Positions 17,326 to 30,100 of a DNA stretch of 64,000 nucleotides are shown here, piece after piece. Each line of letters starts with the position of its first letter. The first letter of the stretch is position 1. The notes below the pieces were generated by a model. The model did no database searches and was not told the origin of the DNA. It saw nothing but the letters and a program-made list of their open reading frames with translations. This DNA comes from Heliocidaris erythrogramma (lineage: Eukaryota; Echinodermata; Echinoidea; Camarodonta; Echinometridae). The DNA lies in assembly GCA_025617745.1 (NCBI GenBank), contig CM046853.1, forward strand, positions 8,386,974-8,450,973. The letters are read 5' to 3'. The translations under genes and the position numbers were made by a program.

Positions 17326-17451
17326 CTGAAAGGGCCAAACTGACGACGTAAAAAAATAAAAAATATTACGTACGTACGTAATAATTACTACGTACGTACG
17401 TAATTTTTTTTTTTTTTACGTCGTCAGTTTGGCCCTTTCAGGTCTTCGTAG
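17316..17451. repeat. Long perfect hairpin with TACG-repeat loop
   Basis: A stem of about 40 bp starts CTACGAAGACCTGAAAGGGC and is repeated in perfect inversion, ending at CTTCGTAG. The loop holds two inverted runs of TACGTACGTACG separated by a few bases. It looks like a very small foldback element. Confidence 0.9.
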
Positions 17452-19573
17452 AATAGCTTGTGTGCGTAACATTCTGCGTACGTATCTACAGTGCGTAACC
17501 ATGTAGAGCGGCCTCACTAGTGCGCAACATTATTGAGAGCAGTCGTGATCCGTATGGAGATGTGGGTAACAAGTACCAAAAAGAGGGCTGTAAATGTAAG
17601 TTTTTATAACTTTCTACATTTTGTATCTTAACGAACTGATAACTTAAAATCTAAAGAATGATACTTAAGTATCAGTTTGCCCACAAAAACATCAATTTCA
17701 AACAAAATTACATCTGTATCCCCAATACCCAGTATACACACATGTATATGATTCTAATGGTCAATATGACCATTGCTTGCTGATGTGCCTTACACCATCT
17801 TTACTGTAACTTTTGTAAGACTTTAGGGGTCTTGCTACAGCCCGCAACTATACACCGATTAGGCATTATTGATGAAACTGTGTCCCAAAATCATAGTTAT
17901 TGTGAGGAATAAAACACACGAAAATACGCAATGCAAATGGTCGATGCGGTGAATATCATGCTCGGCACCGGGCTGGGCCTGCCGGGGGACTCCGGGCCCG
18001 CACGGTATAGGTTAATTAGTGGAATATTTTTCCTTACTTTTCATGCGTCACAGATCACATGATCACGATGTCGCTTCGATGGGTTTTTTAGGGGCGGGGC
18101 TTATGACTGTGTAAATCAGCAAAAATGTACTTTTCAAATGATTATAAAATATGACTGAATGCATAAAAAATTGTGTGATGGATATTTCTTGGCTCCTGAT
18201 GACACCTTCCTACGAAAAATGGGCAATTATTTTTTTATTTTAGTGACCCTTTAAAATCAAGTAAAGTCAAGTCATGAAAAATAAACATCAACCTGCCTAA
18301 AATGTACAATTAAATTTAAAGTACAAATACAAAGATTTGGAAAAACAGGTCTTACTACCTGGCATGCCTGGGATAAATTATGAGCTTCCTCCAGTCCAAA
18401 TATCTATCTGGGGACGTGTCCAATTACTCGATCGCTCTTTAATCATGCTAATTGACTTCACTTCAGTCTCACTTCAGTCAAGTTCAGGACTGGTGCCAGC
18501 TGGGGCTCGCTTGGCGAGATACCAAGCGGTCATATTCCAAGAAGTCATATTCCAAGAATCAACGTAGAACTAAGTTAGGCCAGAGTTACTAGTATACGGT
18601 ACATTTCCCTGGAAGAACTTTGTCAGAAGTGTGTGTGACACGCATCCATCTGTATTACCTCGAATTTGGGGAAATCCCATTATGAGTATGACCTGTTTCA
18701 AGACAAATGGAATTATTCCTCTTGAAATTTAGAAAAAATATTTCTTAAAAATAGAGTTAAAAGTAGAAGTGAAAAATAAGATAATATTTTTATACACAAA
18801 AAAATGTTTTACATAGTTTTCAATGATCATAAATGGTTAATTTGTTTATTTCTAAGATATCTTTTAAATTTATTGAATTTGAAAAAGCTACACGAGGATC
18901 TGCATGATCTGGCTGATAATGGCAATCTCCTTGAAGAAACTGACGGTACCGGTAGTCGGTACGTAACTAAGACATGAAAGTGAAACTGGAGTGGAAGACA
19001 TGAAACTGGAAGACAAACATTTCAAACTTAGTATCGTTATGAAGGACTCGTGAGTAGAAATCATGGCTATATCGTGGTTGAGGAAACCACTCGTTCGTGA
19101 GCTCGCAAAAACAACATGATATGAATGAGGAAACCAAGGCAACGATTCGTGTATAAAATTTATTAAAAATTAAACGCAATGAAGCGCTTCTGTGCGGAGT
19201 GAATGGTGGTTTCCTCAACCACGATTAGATGATAATGCGGAAATGATATATTAATTATTACACTTATTTAAATAGTGACTTATGAACTTCATCTTTTCAC
19301 CTGTCATGCCTGTAAATCAGTGCTGGGCCTTGGCTTGCATTGGGTAACATAATCGAATCTGCATGTGTACGTTATTTTGAATTGACAGATTGAAGACGTG
19401 ATGTCTGATGATGAACTCCAGAGAGCCGGAGCTCCGCCGCTTGAAGTGGAACGTAAACTGGTCTGTTGTTGATCCAGAAACGTACACACGCACATGGGAT
19501 ATCGGATTGAGCAAGCACATCATTTGAAATATACCCACCACACACATGCTAAACAGTGATTTGAACAAAATCA
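17452..19573. other. Intergenic; one inverted repeat at 19072-19225
   Basis: No gene is supported. A GC-rich patch lies near 17965-18005. ATCGTGGTTGAGGAAACCAC at 19072 recurs inverted at about 19207-19226, marking a foldback of about 155 bp. TTCCAAGAA occurs twice near 18535-18560. Confidence 0.5.
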
Positions 19574-21452
19574 TTAAAGGGCAATCTAACCTTGGTAATC
19601 GTGGTAATAAGATGATTTGTGAAAGCAGAAAAATAAAAGCAGGATGGTAAAAGTTTGAAAGAAATCGGACAAGGAATAAGAAAGTTATGGATGTTTGAAA
19701 AATGAGATCATAATTTTTCATATATCTATACGAATTTCAAATTGGCAATTTGGTGAGTCGATTGTGACATACTTGTGGACAACTCTCTCGTTTGTCATAC
19801 ACATAAATATCATTAATTTGCGGTTTTCTCCGAAGCGCCTTTGCCCTCGGGACAGTACTCAAAATATATTGGAGATATAGCACATTGTTATAAGTCCTCA
19901 TGAAAGAAAAAGATCTTACTGATTTTGAAAAAATGACATTTTAGTAATTTTGTGTGTTGGAGTGAATGGGGGAGTTGTCCGCAACTACATCACAGTGACA
20001 TTACCTATTCGGCCAATTTGAAATTCCCATATGTATAGTGATTACAACTTTTAAAAATGCATAACTTTCTTATTGCTTGTCCGATTTCGTTCAAACTTTC
20101 ACCAATCTGCTCCTCAGAATTTTCCTCTTTCTTTCAGAGCAACATGCCATTATTAAAGGTTGGATTTCCCATTAACTTTCATTTCCTCTAAAGAAAATAT
20201 TCAATCATACATGCACCTTATAGATATAAGTACTCAAAATATATTGGAGATAGCACGTTGTTATAATTCCTCATGAAAGAAAAAGATCTTACTGAGTAAT
20301 ACATTTTGAAAAAATGACATTTTAGTAATTTTGTGTGTTGGAGCGAATGGGGGAGTTGTCCGCAACTACATCACAGTGACATTACCTATTCGGCCAATTT
20401 GAAATTCCTATATGTGGGTCAATCCACGTCAAATCAACCAATTTTTTGACAATTTGTCACTCGACCCCCTTCAATTTTTTTTAACTCTCACCAAATGTTC
20501 CTTGGAATTGTCTGACGGAAAACCCCAAAATATTTTGCCCCAAGGTCAAGTGGTTGCTAAGATACAGCCTCGCATAGCAACCAATGCGCGTTCCAAGAAA
20601 TGAGTTTTATGAAAATTATGTTTTTTTAATTGACCATTGAAGCCAGAATTTTTATCCAGTACAGCTCATTATCTGTAAATTGGAAGAACTTTATGCTCTT
20701 TAAAAGAAAAATTAATTGTGACGCAAAACTGACCTTTTGTTTCTGCGTACGAGGTCACCGAACATGGTGTCGAATTTCATTTTTGAAATTTTGAAAATGA
20801 GAGCCTCATATCTCTAATACCGTACTGTATGAGATCAGGAACTAGAATTTTGTACAGTTAAAGACTTTGACTTCGGCAATAATCCAACAAAAAATCAGCA
20901 GAATTGGACGAGCAGTTTTTGTGAAGGGCGCCCTCAAAGTTGGAAAAAATGAAAAATGTTCCAAGTTCAAGGTCACAGATGACCTTTCGTCCCATCTAGG
21001 AATACCATGAAATTTTCTGTATTAATAGACATTTACCAATATTATCGGGGGTTACCAAAGAAATTTTGGTACCGAAAGGTTTAACGGCTAATTTACACGT
21101 AAACGATGAAAATGGGATTCGGGAGACGTTTCACATGACGACAGTTTCAAAATGGAGAGCCCCAGCCCTGTCATTTTTGCTGTAGTAATAGTCTGTAATA
21201 CATATTTTAATAAAATATACCACAAGACTGCCTATTTGCATGATTTTTGGGGCCTTGAAATTTGATCCAAAATGTGATAATAACAGTTGTCTTGCCATTC
21301 CCTGTGTGTCTTTGTGTGTATTAATTTTTTGATATTTTTACAAAAACAGAAGTTCTTCTAGGTGTAACTTTGCATATTGGATGTCTTTAATATGTACTTT
21401 GATAATATGTAACATTCATATTAGTAAACGAAGAAGCTTGACTGGGGAAGAA

Positions 21453-21571
21453 TTTTTAATTTGTAAACAAATCTTTAGGCATTTTACTCCCAGTGTTTTT
21501 CATTACAGATCGAGCATACGATCTTTAACACTGGGAGTAAAATGCCTAAAGATTTGTTTACAAATTAAAAA
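21453..21571. repeat. Hairpin with 45 bp stem inside the foldback element
   Basis: TTTTTAATTTGTAAACAAAT begins an arm of about 45 bp, containing CATTTTACTCCCAGTG, that is repeated in perfect inversion after a loop of about 28 bases. Confidence 0.88.
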
Positions 21572-21742
21572 CATTCATATTGTTTCTCTCAACAATGACC
21601 TTGAACCAATGACCATGGAAATCATGATAAACACTATACCTAACTATATCCTACCCATATACCTGAAAAACGATGCTTTAAGACCTAATTAATACTTTTT
21701 TCATATATGCAACTTTATATATTGATAGTATTCATTGAGTAC

Positions 21743-22560
21743 TTGGGAGATATATAATTACTTGCTCTCAAGGAACAGTGACCTTGAACTTTTGACCTTC
21801 AAAATCACGATAACACCTAATTTTGCCTACATGTAAACAACGTTTGAAGGCATGATTACTCCTGGATTTTTCATAAATGCAATGTTTTTTCTTGATGTAG
21901 CTTTATATATTGGTAGTATTTAATAAGTTCTTGGGAGATATATGAAAATTACTTGCTCTCTATGAACAGTGACCTTGAACTTTCGACCTTCAAAATCATG
22001 ATTACACCTAATTTTGCCTAAACGATGACGTTTGAAGGCATGATTAATCCTGGATTTTTCACAAATGCAAAGGTTTTTCTTGATGTTACTTTATATATTG
22101 ATTGTATTCATTGAGTACTTGAGAGATATATGAAAATTACTTGCTCTCAAGGAACAGTGACCTTGAACTTTTGACCTTCAAAATCACGATAACACCTATA
22201 AATTTTGCCTAAACAATGACGTTTGAAGGCATGATTACTCCTGGATTTTTCAAAAATGCAAAGGTTTTTCTTGGTGTTACTTTATACAGTATATTGGGAG
22301 TATCAAATAAGTTCTTGGGAGATATATGCAAAAATTACTTGCTCTCTATGAGCAGTGACCTTGAACTTTAGGTCTTCAAAATCACTATAACACCTAATTT
22401 TGCCTAAACAACAATGTTTGAAGGCATGATTACTCCTGGATTTTCATAAATGCAAAGGTGTTTCTTGGTGTTAATATTATATCCGTAGTATTCAAAAGGT
22501 TCTTGGGAGATATATGAAAATTACTTGCTCTCTATATGAGTCCTTTAGGTAGAAACATGG
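21743..22560. repeat. Five-copy tandem array, period about 188 bp
   Basis: Units begin TTGGGAGATATAT or a close variant at 21743, 21931, 22119, 22315 and 22503. Each has ACTTGCTCTC, CAGTGACCTTGAACTTT and GTTTGAAGGCATGATTA, the last unit being partial. The array forms the core of the foldback element. Confidence 0.88.
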
Positions 22561-24137
22561 GTCGATCTGAATGCTTACTGTGATTCAATTTCTTTCGACA
22601 CTGTTTTCATTTGCAGTAATTAAACCCATATTTTCAGGTGCCTCATGAGTCTTACATCATCAGTTTCATTATCATTTGGAAAAAAATGGTCAAATTCATT
22701 TTCATTCATGGGTGAATCGTATACACTGTAGTTAAATTCTCGTTCACACACAAAGACACATGGGAAATGGCAACAGGGCTGGGGCTCTCCATTTTGAAAC
22801 TGTTGTCATGTGAAACGTCCCCCGAATCCCATTTTCATCGTTTACGACCACTTTTGGTGGTGAAAATTAGCTGTTAAACCTTTCGGTACCAAAATTTCTT
22901 TGGTAACCCCCAATAATATTGGCAAATGTCTATTAATACAGAAAATTTCATGGTGTTCCTAGATGGGACGAAGGATCATCTGTGACCTTGAACTTGGAAC
23001 ATTTTTCATTTTTTCCAACTTTTAGGGCGCCCTTCACAAAAACGGCTTGCCCAATTCCGCTGATTTTTTGTTGGATTATTGCCCAAGTCAAAGTCTTTAA
23101 CCGTACAAAATTCTAGTTCCTGATCTCATACAGTATTAGAGATACGAGGCTCTAAACATGCATCCAAAATTTCAAAAATGAAATTCGACACCATGTTCGG
23201 TGACCTCATACGCAGAAACGAAAGGTCAGTTTTGCGTCACAATTAATTTTTCTTTTAAAGAGCATAAAGTTCTTCCAATTTACAGATAATGAGCTGTACT
23301 GGATAAAAATTCTGGCTTCAATGGTCAGTTAAAAACCATAATTTTCATAAAACTCATTTCTTGGAACGCGCATTGGTTGCTATGCGAGGCTGTATCTTAG
23401 CAACCACTTGACCTTGGGGCAAAATATTTTGGGGTTTTCCGTCAGACACTTCGAGGAACATTTGGTGCGAGTTTAAAGAAAATCGAAGGGGGTCGGGTGA
23501 CAAGCATTGGTTGATTTGACGTGGATTGACCCATGTATAGTGATTACAACTTTCAAAAATGCATAACTTTCTTATTGCTTGTCCGTTTTCGTTTCACCAA
23601 TCTGCTTCTCTGATATTTCCTCTTTCTTTCAGAGCAACATGCCATTAAGGTTGGATTTCCCATTAACTTTCATTTCCTCTAAAGAAAATATTCAATCATA
23701 CATGCACCTTATATAGATATAATCAATGCTCATATGTTTTTACTCAAAACATGTATGAAACAAATGTTTTCCTTCATCAAAAACAAATTGACTCACCAAA
23801 TTTGCCAATTTGAGATTCGCTTTGATCACATTTTTCAAACATCCATAACTTATTCCTTGTCTGATTTCTTTCAAACTTTCACCATCCTCTTTTTCTTATT
23901 TTTCTGCTTGCACACAAATCATCTTATTACCAAGGTTGGATTACCCTTTAATACTGATGCCCATCAATATACATTTTTAACTATGGTTTTGCTTCCCTCT
24001 TTCTTTTTGTGCCCAATAGATTCGGATTCGGATCATGCTCATTGCTGTTGAGAGCATAGTGAGGAAATCTGCTTTGATTGGTCGATGACTTCCCAGCAGC
24101 ACCTCAAATGAAGAGCTGGAATCCATAAATTGACAGC

Positions 24138-27100
24138 ATGGAAGGAAAACAAACTGAAGACCGAGATGAAGGCACCTCAAATCATCTCATCCATGTGGAC
24201 CAATGTAAATCAACTTCATTGATGCCTTCAGATGAACGTGGAAGAGGGCTCAATGTTCCACCAGTCATGAAGAAAAGAAAAATAATTCAATTGAATGATG
24301 CACAGTGCCTCAATCACTCAATGACTTCAGAAGGGGCAATGCCTCTCACTAACCCCAAACCTCAGGGATTGTCAAAGTCACGGAATTGGGATGCCAATAG
24401 AGGACTTTATCCAAGACCCAGTAACTCCAGAAGGCATTGGAGTCCTAAGAAAGGAAGCACTATACGTGGTCAGGGACCAACAGCTTCTAGAGGATCGCCA
24501 ATGAAGCAAGAAAGAATTGATACATATTTTCCAACATCCCCAAAGAAAATGCCATGTAATGTTGCGTGCCATGGTGACCATTCACACAATGATCCAAATC
24601 ATCCATATTCTCAATCCTCTAATAGACACAATCAAGCTTCAGCAAATAGCACAAGAGGTACAGAGAAGTATACTCAAGCTGTTTTTGAGACACTGCCTGC
24701 ATATGGGAACCAGCGTACCTGTCCTGAAGGAACCTACTTCCAGAAACCTCAAGGCAGTGTAAAGAAGACACCTAAGAAATCATACATCAGTCAGACACAA
24801 TGTATGAAGGATTCCCCTAGGGCCAAGGTTGGTAGCTTGAGCATGGGTCAAGCTGTGTCCTTGACCAAAGACAATAAAACTAGTGCTAGTGCTGCACGTA
24901 CATGTACTGCAGTAAAAAAACTGTTTCCAACAAGAGGTGCATCTAGAAATTCTACAGAACTTGTCAGAGATTTTGAAGAAGATGACTTCATAACCACTGA
25001 AATGTTTGATAATGCTGTGGGAACCCTTGAAGATAAGCAGACTTCACGAGACAAACCTGGATGTTCTTCAAGTCTTGAAAAAGACTTTGAGGATGATGAC
25101 TTCTTGACTGCTGATGACTTTGATGAAGTACTGCAGTTATCCCAAGGGTCTGTCAAGTCTGAGGTAAAACACCCAGAGAGTACTGACTTTGAGAAGGCAT
25201 TGGAAGAGGAAGAGTTTACAGCAGAGGAATTTGATGATATTCTGCAGTCATCACAGAGCCCTGTAAAAAGTGGACCATTTAGGTCTTCCCCACAGAAAAA
25301 TACCTATGGTCTCCTCGGAGATGATGATCAGTCATTTTCTGATGATGTGGAAGGTGAAGAAGATTATTTCAGCCACCTTCCTGATGAGATTCTGGAGAAC
25401 ATCTTGGGCCAGTTACCAATTCTGGACATGTGCCTTACAGCTACTTGTGTGTGTAAGAGATGGCATCACATCATATCCCGGGAAATGGTGCGTTGTAAAT
25501 CATGCGTTCATAGAATTACAAAACTTGATGAAAATATATTAATAGAAACTGTATAGATGGTCAATATTTTATAGAGTTAATTTGCTAGAATATTCCTGTC
25601 TGAAAACATTAGCTGTACACTGTACGCTATACTCTTTTATCATAATAAAATTTTACAACTGCCTTGTGACACTGTTGGAACTCTACACAAAACACATATT
25701 GCACCATGACACAAGTCCCAATGGACAGTTTTTATTTTGCCAGTCCAAAACTGTGTATCATTGTTTGTTTAATACCTCAGTGACATTTTATTGCAATTGC
25801 TATTTGCATTTTGATGTAACAATTTTTGATTTGTGTCTATTTGTCTTATCATCAGTTTACTCCGTGGAAGAAGAGGTACCATCAAGTGAAGAAGGTCCAG
25901 AACCCTGATTACATCCAAGAAACTGCATACTTAATTGCTGATGGCGATAAGATGAAGAACAGGGCTTGTCTTGTGCAACTTATCGGGTGAGTATTCAAGG
26001 AAATTTAGAAAAAAGTGATAGATGATTATTAATTTCCAGATACGTACATTGTAAATAGTGAGCAAGCTTAGTAGACAGTGTGTACCAATTATTTCTAGTG
26101 AAATGCAGCTTGCTTGCTTGTATTTGCATTGTATGAGTTTGCACTGAAAATTGTGAAAAGGTTTACAAGACACTATATTCGTAATTTTTGTCTTCTGAGA
26201 TTCCTCATTTGTGCTGTAGAAGATTGTTAGGTATGAGCCTGTAGATCTTCAGCTTTTAGTATAGATCGTGTAGAAAGCTAATTGCATCTTAGATTTATAT
26301 TACTCTATATTTGATGTGACAAAGGTGAAAAATTTCCTCTTTCTCTGTTGTTTAATGTAAATATAGGTACATGAAAAACCTAAGAGTGACAGATCACTTG
26401 GCTATAGATTGTCTGAAGGGTCATCCAAGGTTCAATGAAGCTGTTCAAGTAATGAAGGAGAGGACACCACATGTCTTTGAAAATCAGGTAAGCCTTGAAA
26501 GACTTGGCAATTAGTTAACATAGGAAATTAAATATTAACTCAAGAACAAATTGTTTTCTATAACCCCTGTACTTGTCTACAAGAACTAATATTCAATGAA
26601 AGGATCAGCTAAAATATTCCAGTCATGTATCCTTTCAGAAGCAAGAGCCTTGCATGCCTCATCCACTATTCTCCTTATTTTATTCATATCCTATTCTCCC
26701 TGTCTTATTCCTTGAATTTTCTTCTTACATCCCCTTTAACAAAATCCTGCAGACCTTATGATAATCTTCTCCTTTTCAGTCATTTTCTGTATCTCTCCTA
26801 GTAACTCCTTGGTTTTCCTTTATTCGTCACTTTAGCTTAAGCTTTTTTTAGTTTTCCCATCCACTAATTCTTCCTCCTACATATTATCCATTACTTATGA
26901 AAGTAATAAAATTACAGTTTCGTGCCTCGGCATCGTCAGAATATCGATGAAATGTTCTCTCCTTTGTATAGGACCCTCATCCTTGGTCTACAGTGGCAAC
27001 CATTGTGATATTGTCACAGTCGGCTCTAGAAGTGTGCAGGATCCTAGACTGTCTCCTAGTTAGGAAGGAACCCATATCCAGGATGGATGTCTCAGAGTGC

Positions 27101-30100
27101 TTCTACTGTCTGGCATCAGCACTCTTTCTCTTTGAGAGGAAATTCAAAATAAACAGAGGGTCAGTGTTACATCATACTCCATCTATCTCATGTCTAAATA
27201 TGTGAATTTCTGGCAAATCTCATCCAAGCAAGATCTTGTAAGATCTTGTGATAACCAAACAGAATCGAATACGTTACCTTATTAAAGGCCAAGTCCACCC
27301 TAACAAAAAGTTGATTTGAATAAATAGAGAAAAATCCAACAAGCATAACACTGAAAATTTCATCAAAATAGGATGTAAAATAAGAAAGTTATGGTATTTT
27401 AAAGTTTCGCTTAATTTCGCAAAACAGTTATATGCACATCCTGCTCAGTATGCAAATGAGGGAACCAGTGACGTCACCCACGCACTATTTCTTTTGTATT
27501 TTATTACATGAAATACAAAATATTTTAATTTTTCCTTGTTATAATGTGAAACAAGGTTTGATTCATCGCTGAACATGTGTAATTGCCATTGTTGCAACCT
27601 ATACACAATTCAATGAGAGCTTCCTAATTATGAAATCTGCAGAAATTAAAATATTCTATATTTCACATAATAAAATACAAAAGAAATAGTGAGTGGGTGA
27701 CGTCACTGGTTCCCTCATTTGCATACTGAGCAGGATGTGCATATAACTGTTTTGCGAAATTAAGCGAAACTTTAAAGTACCATAACTTTCTTATTTTACA
27801 TCCTATTTTGATGAAATTTTCAGTGTTATGCTTGTTGGATTTTTCTCTATTTATTCAAATCAACTTTTTGTTAGGGTGGACTTGGCCTTTAAAGGTCATA
27901 GATTTGGTAAGCCCTCAAAAAGTTTCTGTCAGATTTCTTTAATACTAGATGATAAATAGTCATACATGTAGATAAATAGTCATTAGGGTGGAATAATATT
28001 TTCTCAAAATATACCTTCCTTGTGAGTACTCAAAATTGGCTTTAAACATTTATGTTGTCATGTATATTTTACTTGTATCCTTCTGTTTTGTTTGCCATGT
28101 TGCAGACTTCATTACAGAGTATTCCATGCCTTACATATACTAGAGAGTGGTGAGTCTGGTAATGATGAGGAGATGTCAGACACTGCCAGAAGAAGTAACG
28201 AGGGACAACAATCACTCCTCAGATATGGGTAAGCTTATAAAAGTTTCCTCAGCTTTCTCCCTCTAGAATGATTTTTCCACCTATCTGCAAATCGAGTGAA
28301 CTGAGATGGCAGCAGAGGAAGGGAAGGTATTTCTGAAGGTTGATTCTTTGAAATATTTATGGATATGAAATCATGGGGTATTTACCTCTGAAAAGTATTT
28401 CTTGGTCTCTTAGGCACCCTCTTTATTAATCACAAACAGTGTTATATACTGGCAAGAAGTCATTAGTTTTCTGCAAGCCCTTTTTTTCTCTCAAAAGTTT
28501 ATGTTTATTCCTTTGTGCAAAATTTGGCATGTTTCTTGTGGTATTCATAGCAGCAATGATATTGATGGTGCTGATGGTGATGATGATGATGACAATGGTG
28601 ATAACGCTGATGGTGTTGATGATGATGACGATGATGACAATTTGAAAACAATTCAAAATAGTAATCATATTTTTATGCCTCTGCCCACCGAAGGTAGGTG
28701 TCGGAGGCATTATGTTTCCGGGTTGTCCGTCAGTCCGTCCCGTTTTCGTTCTCACGATAACTTAAGAACCATTTAAACAGATCAACTTCAAACTTGGCTC
28801 ATGTATGCATATGGGAGGGACTATGATCTGATTAGATTTGGGGGTCACAGGGTCAAAGATCAAAGGTCACAGAGGTCATTATATACCTGGAAATGGTTCT
28901 CACAATAACTCCAGAACAATTTAATGGATCAACTTCAAATTTGGCACACATATAATTGGGTGATGGTGATTTGATTAGATTGGGGGGTCATGGGTACAAA
29001 GGTCACAGAGGATGTTATATACCTGTAAATAAACTGTTCTTGTAATAACTTGAGCACAGGTTAAAATAAATCAACATGAATGTGCAACATATTTCTGATC
29101 TGGCAAGGGCGGAGGCATAAATTTCGACTGCGCGTGGCCGAGAATTCATCTACTTTATTTCATTTTTAAAATTCTTTTTCTCTTACCCTTCTTAATGCAG
29201 TCAGAGGCAAGGCATAAGTTTGACTCCAGAGCAATTGCGGATTATCAATCACAATCTCATCCCTACAGATGTAATCAAGATCATTGCCTTTGCAGGTCAG
29301 AGTTTTATTATGTTATACAAATCACATTTACCAATTTTAAGTTGGAATATAATGTTGTTTATTAAAGTTTCCTGTAAAACTTTTCATTGATTTTTCTCTT
29401 AAAGTACTAGAACTTTTTTTTTCAGTTTGATCAAGAAATTCATCATCAAAATGGTTATGTTTGAGTGTAGCGTATTGAGCTTCCAGTAAAATAAAGTGTA
29501 TTTGTATAATGGGAGATATGATGGTACATGTACATGTAATTAAAAGTAAAATTTCCAGATGACTAGTTGTCATTAGAATTTGCTATCCTATCTCTTTTCA
29601 AGAGTCAGCTTTCACTATTTTATTTTTCAGAAAAGGTATTTGTAATCAGATCGGAGATACAGAAAGGTTGATTTCTCAATAATGTCTTGAAAGTTAAACA
29701 TTTCAGTGCTTCCCAAAACTTCAACTACTGTAAGATTTTTTATTATGAAACAGATTTGGTCATAAGCAAGAACTTCCTTTTTGTGTTTGTTTGCTTGCTT
29801 GTTTGTTTCTTAATCCATATACTGCACCTATTCCCTTCATTTCTCTTTTTGTATGATATAGGGACGGGAAAGACAACAACACTCATCAGGTTTGCTCAGT
29901 TGAGACCACATCTCACCTTCTTGTACATTGCATTCAACAAGTAAGTTCATCAGAATCAGGATCAATGCAACCTGGAAACCATTTAATGTTTGTAATATTT
30001 CATATTTCAGATGATGGACACCACAGTGCGTCATTTAACCTTTATACCTCTAACTGCAGTTTCAAAACATACTCATACTACGGTAACTTTTAAAAAATTT

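Larger units (their letters stand above)
20416..23532. mobile_element. 3.1 kb foldback element with about 750 bp inverted arms
   Basis: The left end GGGTCAATCCACGTCAAATC and right end GATTTGACGTGGATTGACCC are inverse. The arms stay complementary for about 750 bp (20416 to about 21170, and about 22775 to 23532), with scattered mismatches and an extra block of about 115 bp in the left arm. ATGT flanks both sides as a likely 4 bp target duplication. The undisturbed sister copy near 20027-20040 shows the empty site. No transposase is visible; the centre holds a tandem array and an inner hairpin. Confidence 0.85.
19574..23951. mobile_element. Composite MITE family B nest with TTAA ends
   Basis: The outer ends are TTAAAGGGCAATCTAACC (19574) and the inverted GGTTGGATTACCCTTTAA (to 23951). 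Inside, a block of about 375 bp (19854-20228) is tandemly duplicated. The second copy is split by a 3.1 kb foldback element (20416-23532) and resumes at 23533. An inner TTAA-ended right terminus lies at 20172-20175. So the locus holds at least three events: MITE insertion, tandem duplication, foldback insertion. Confidence 0.75.

Noticed and set aside
18337..18567. 76-codon frame beginning MEKQVLLPGMPG
   Set aside because: No splice context or conserved motif, and internal short repeats explain part of it.
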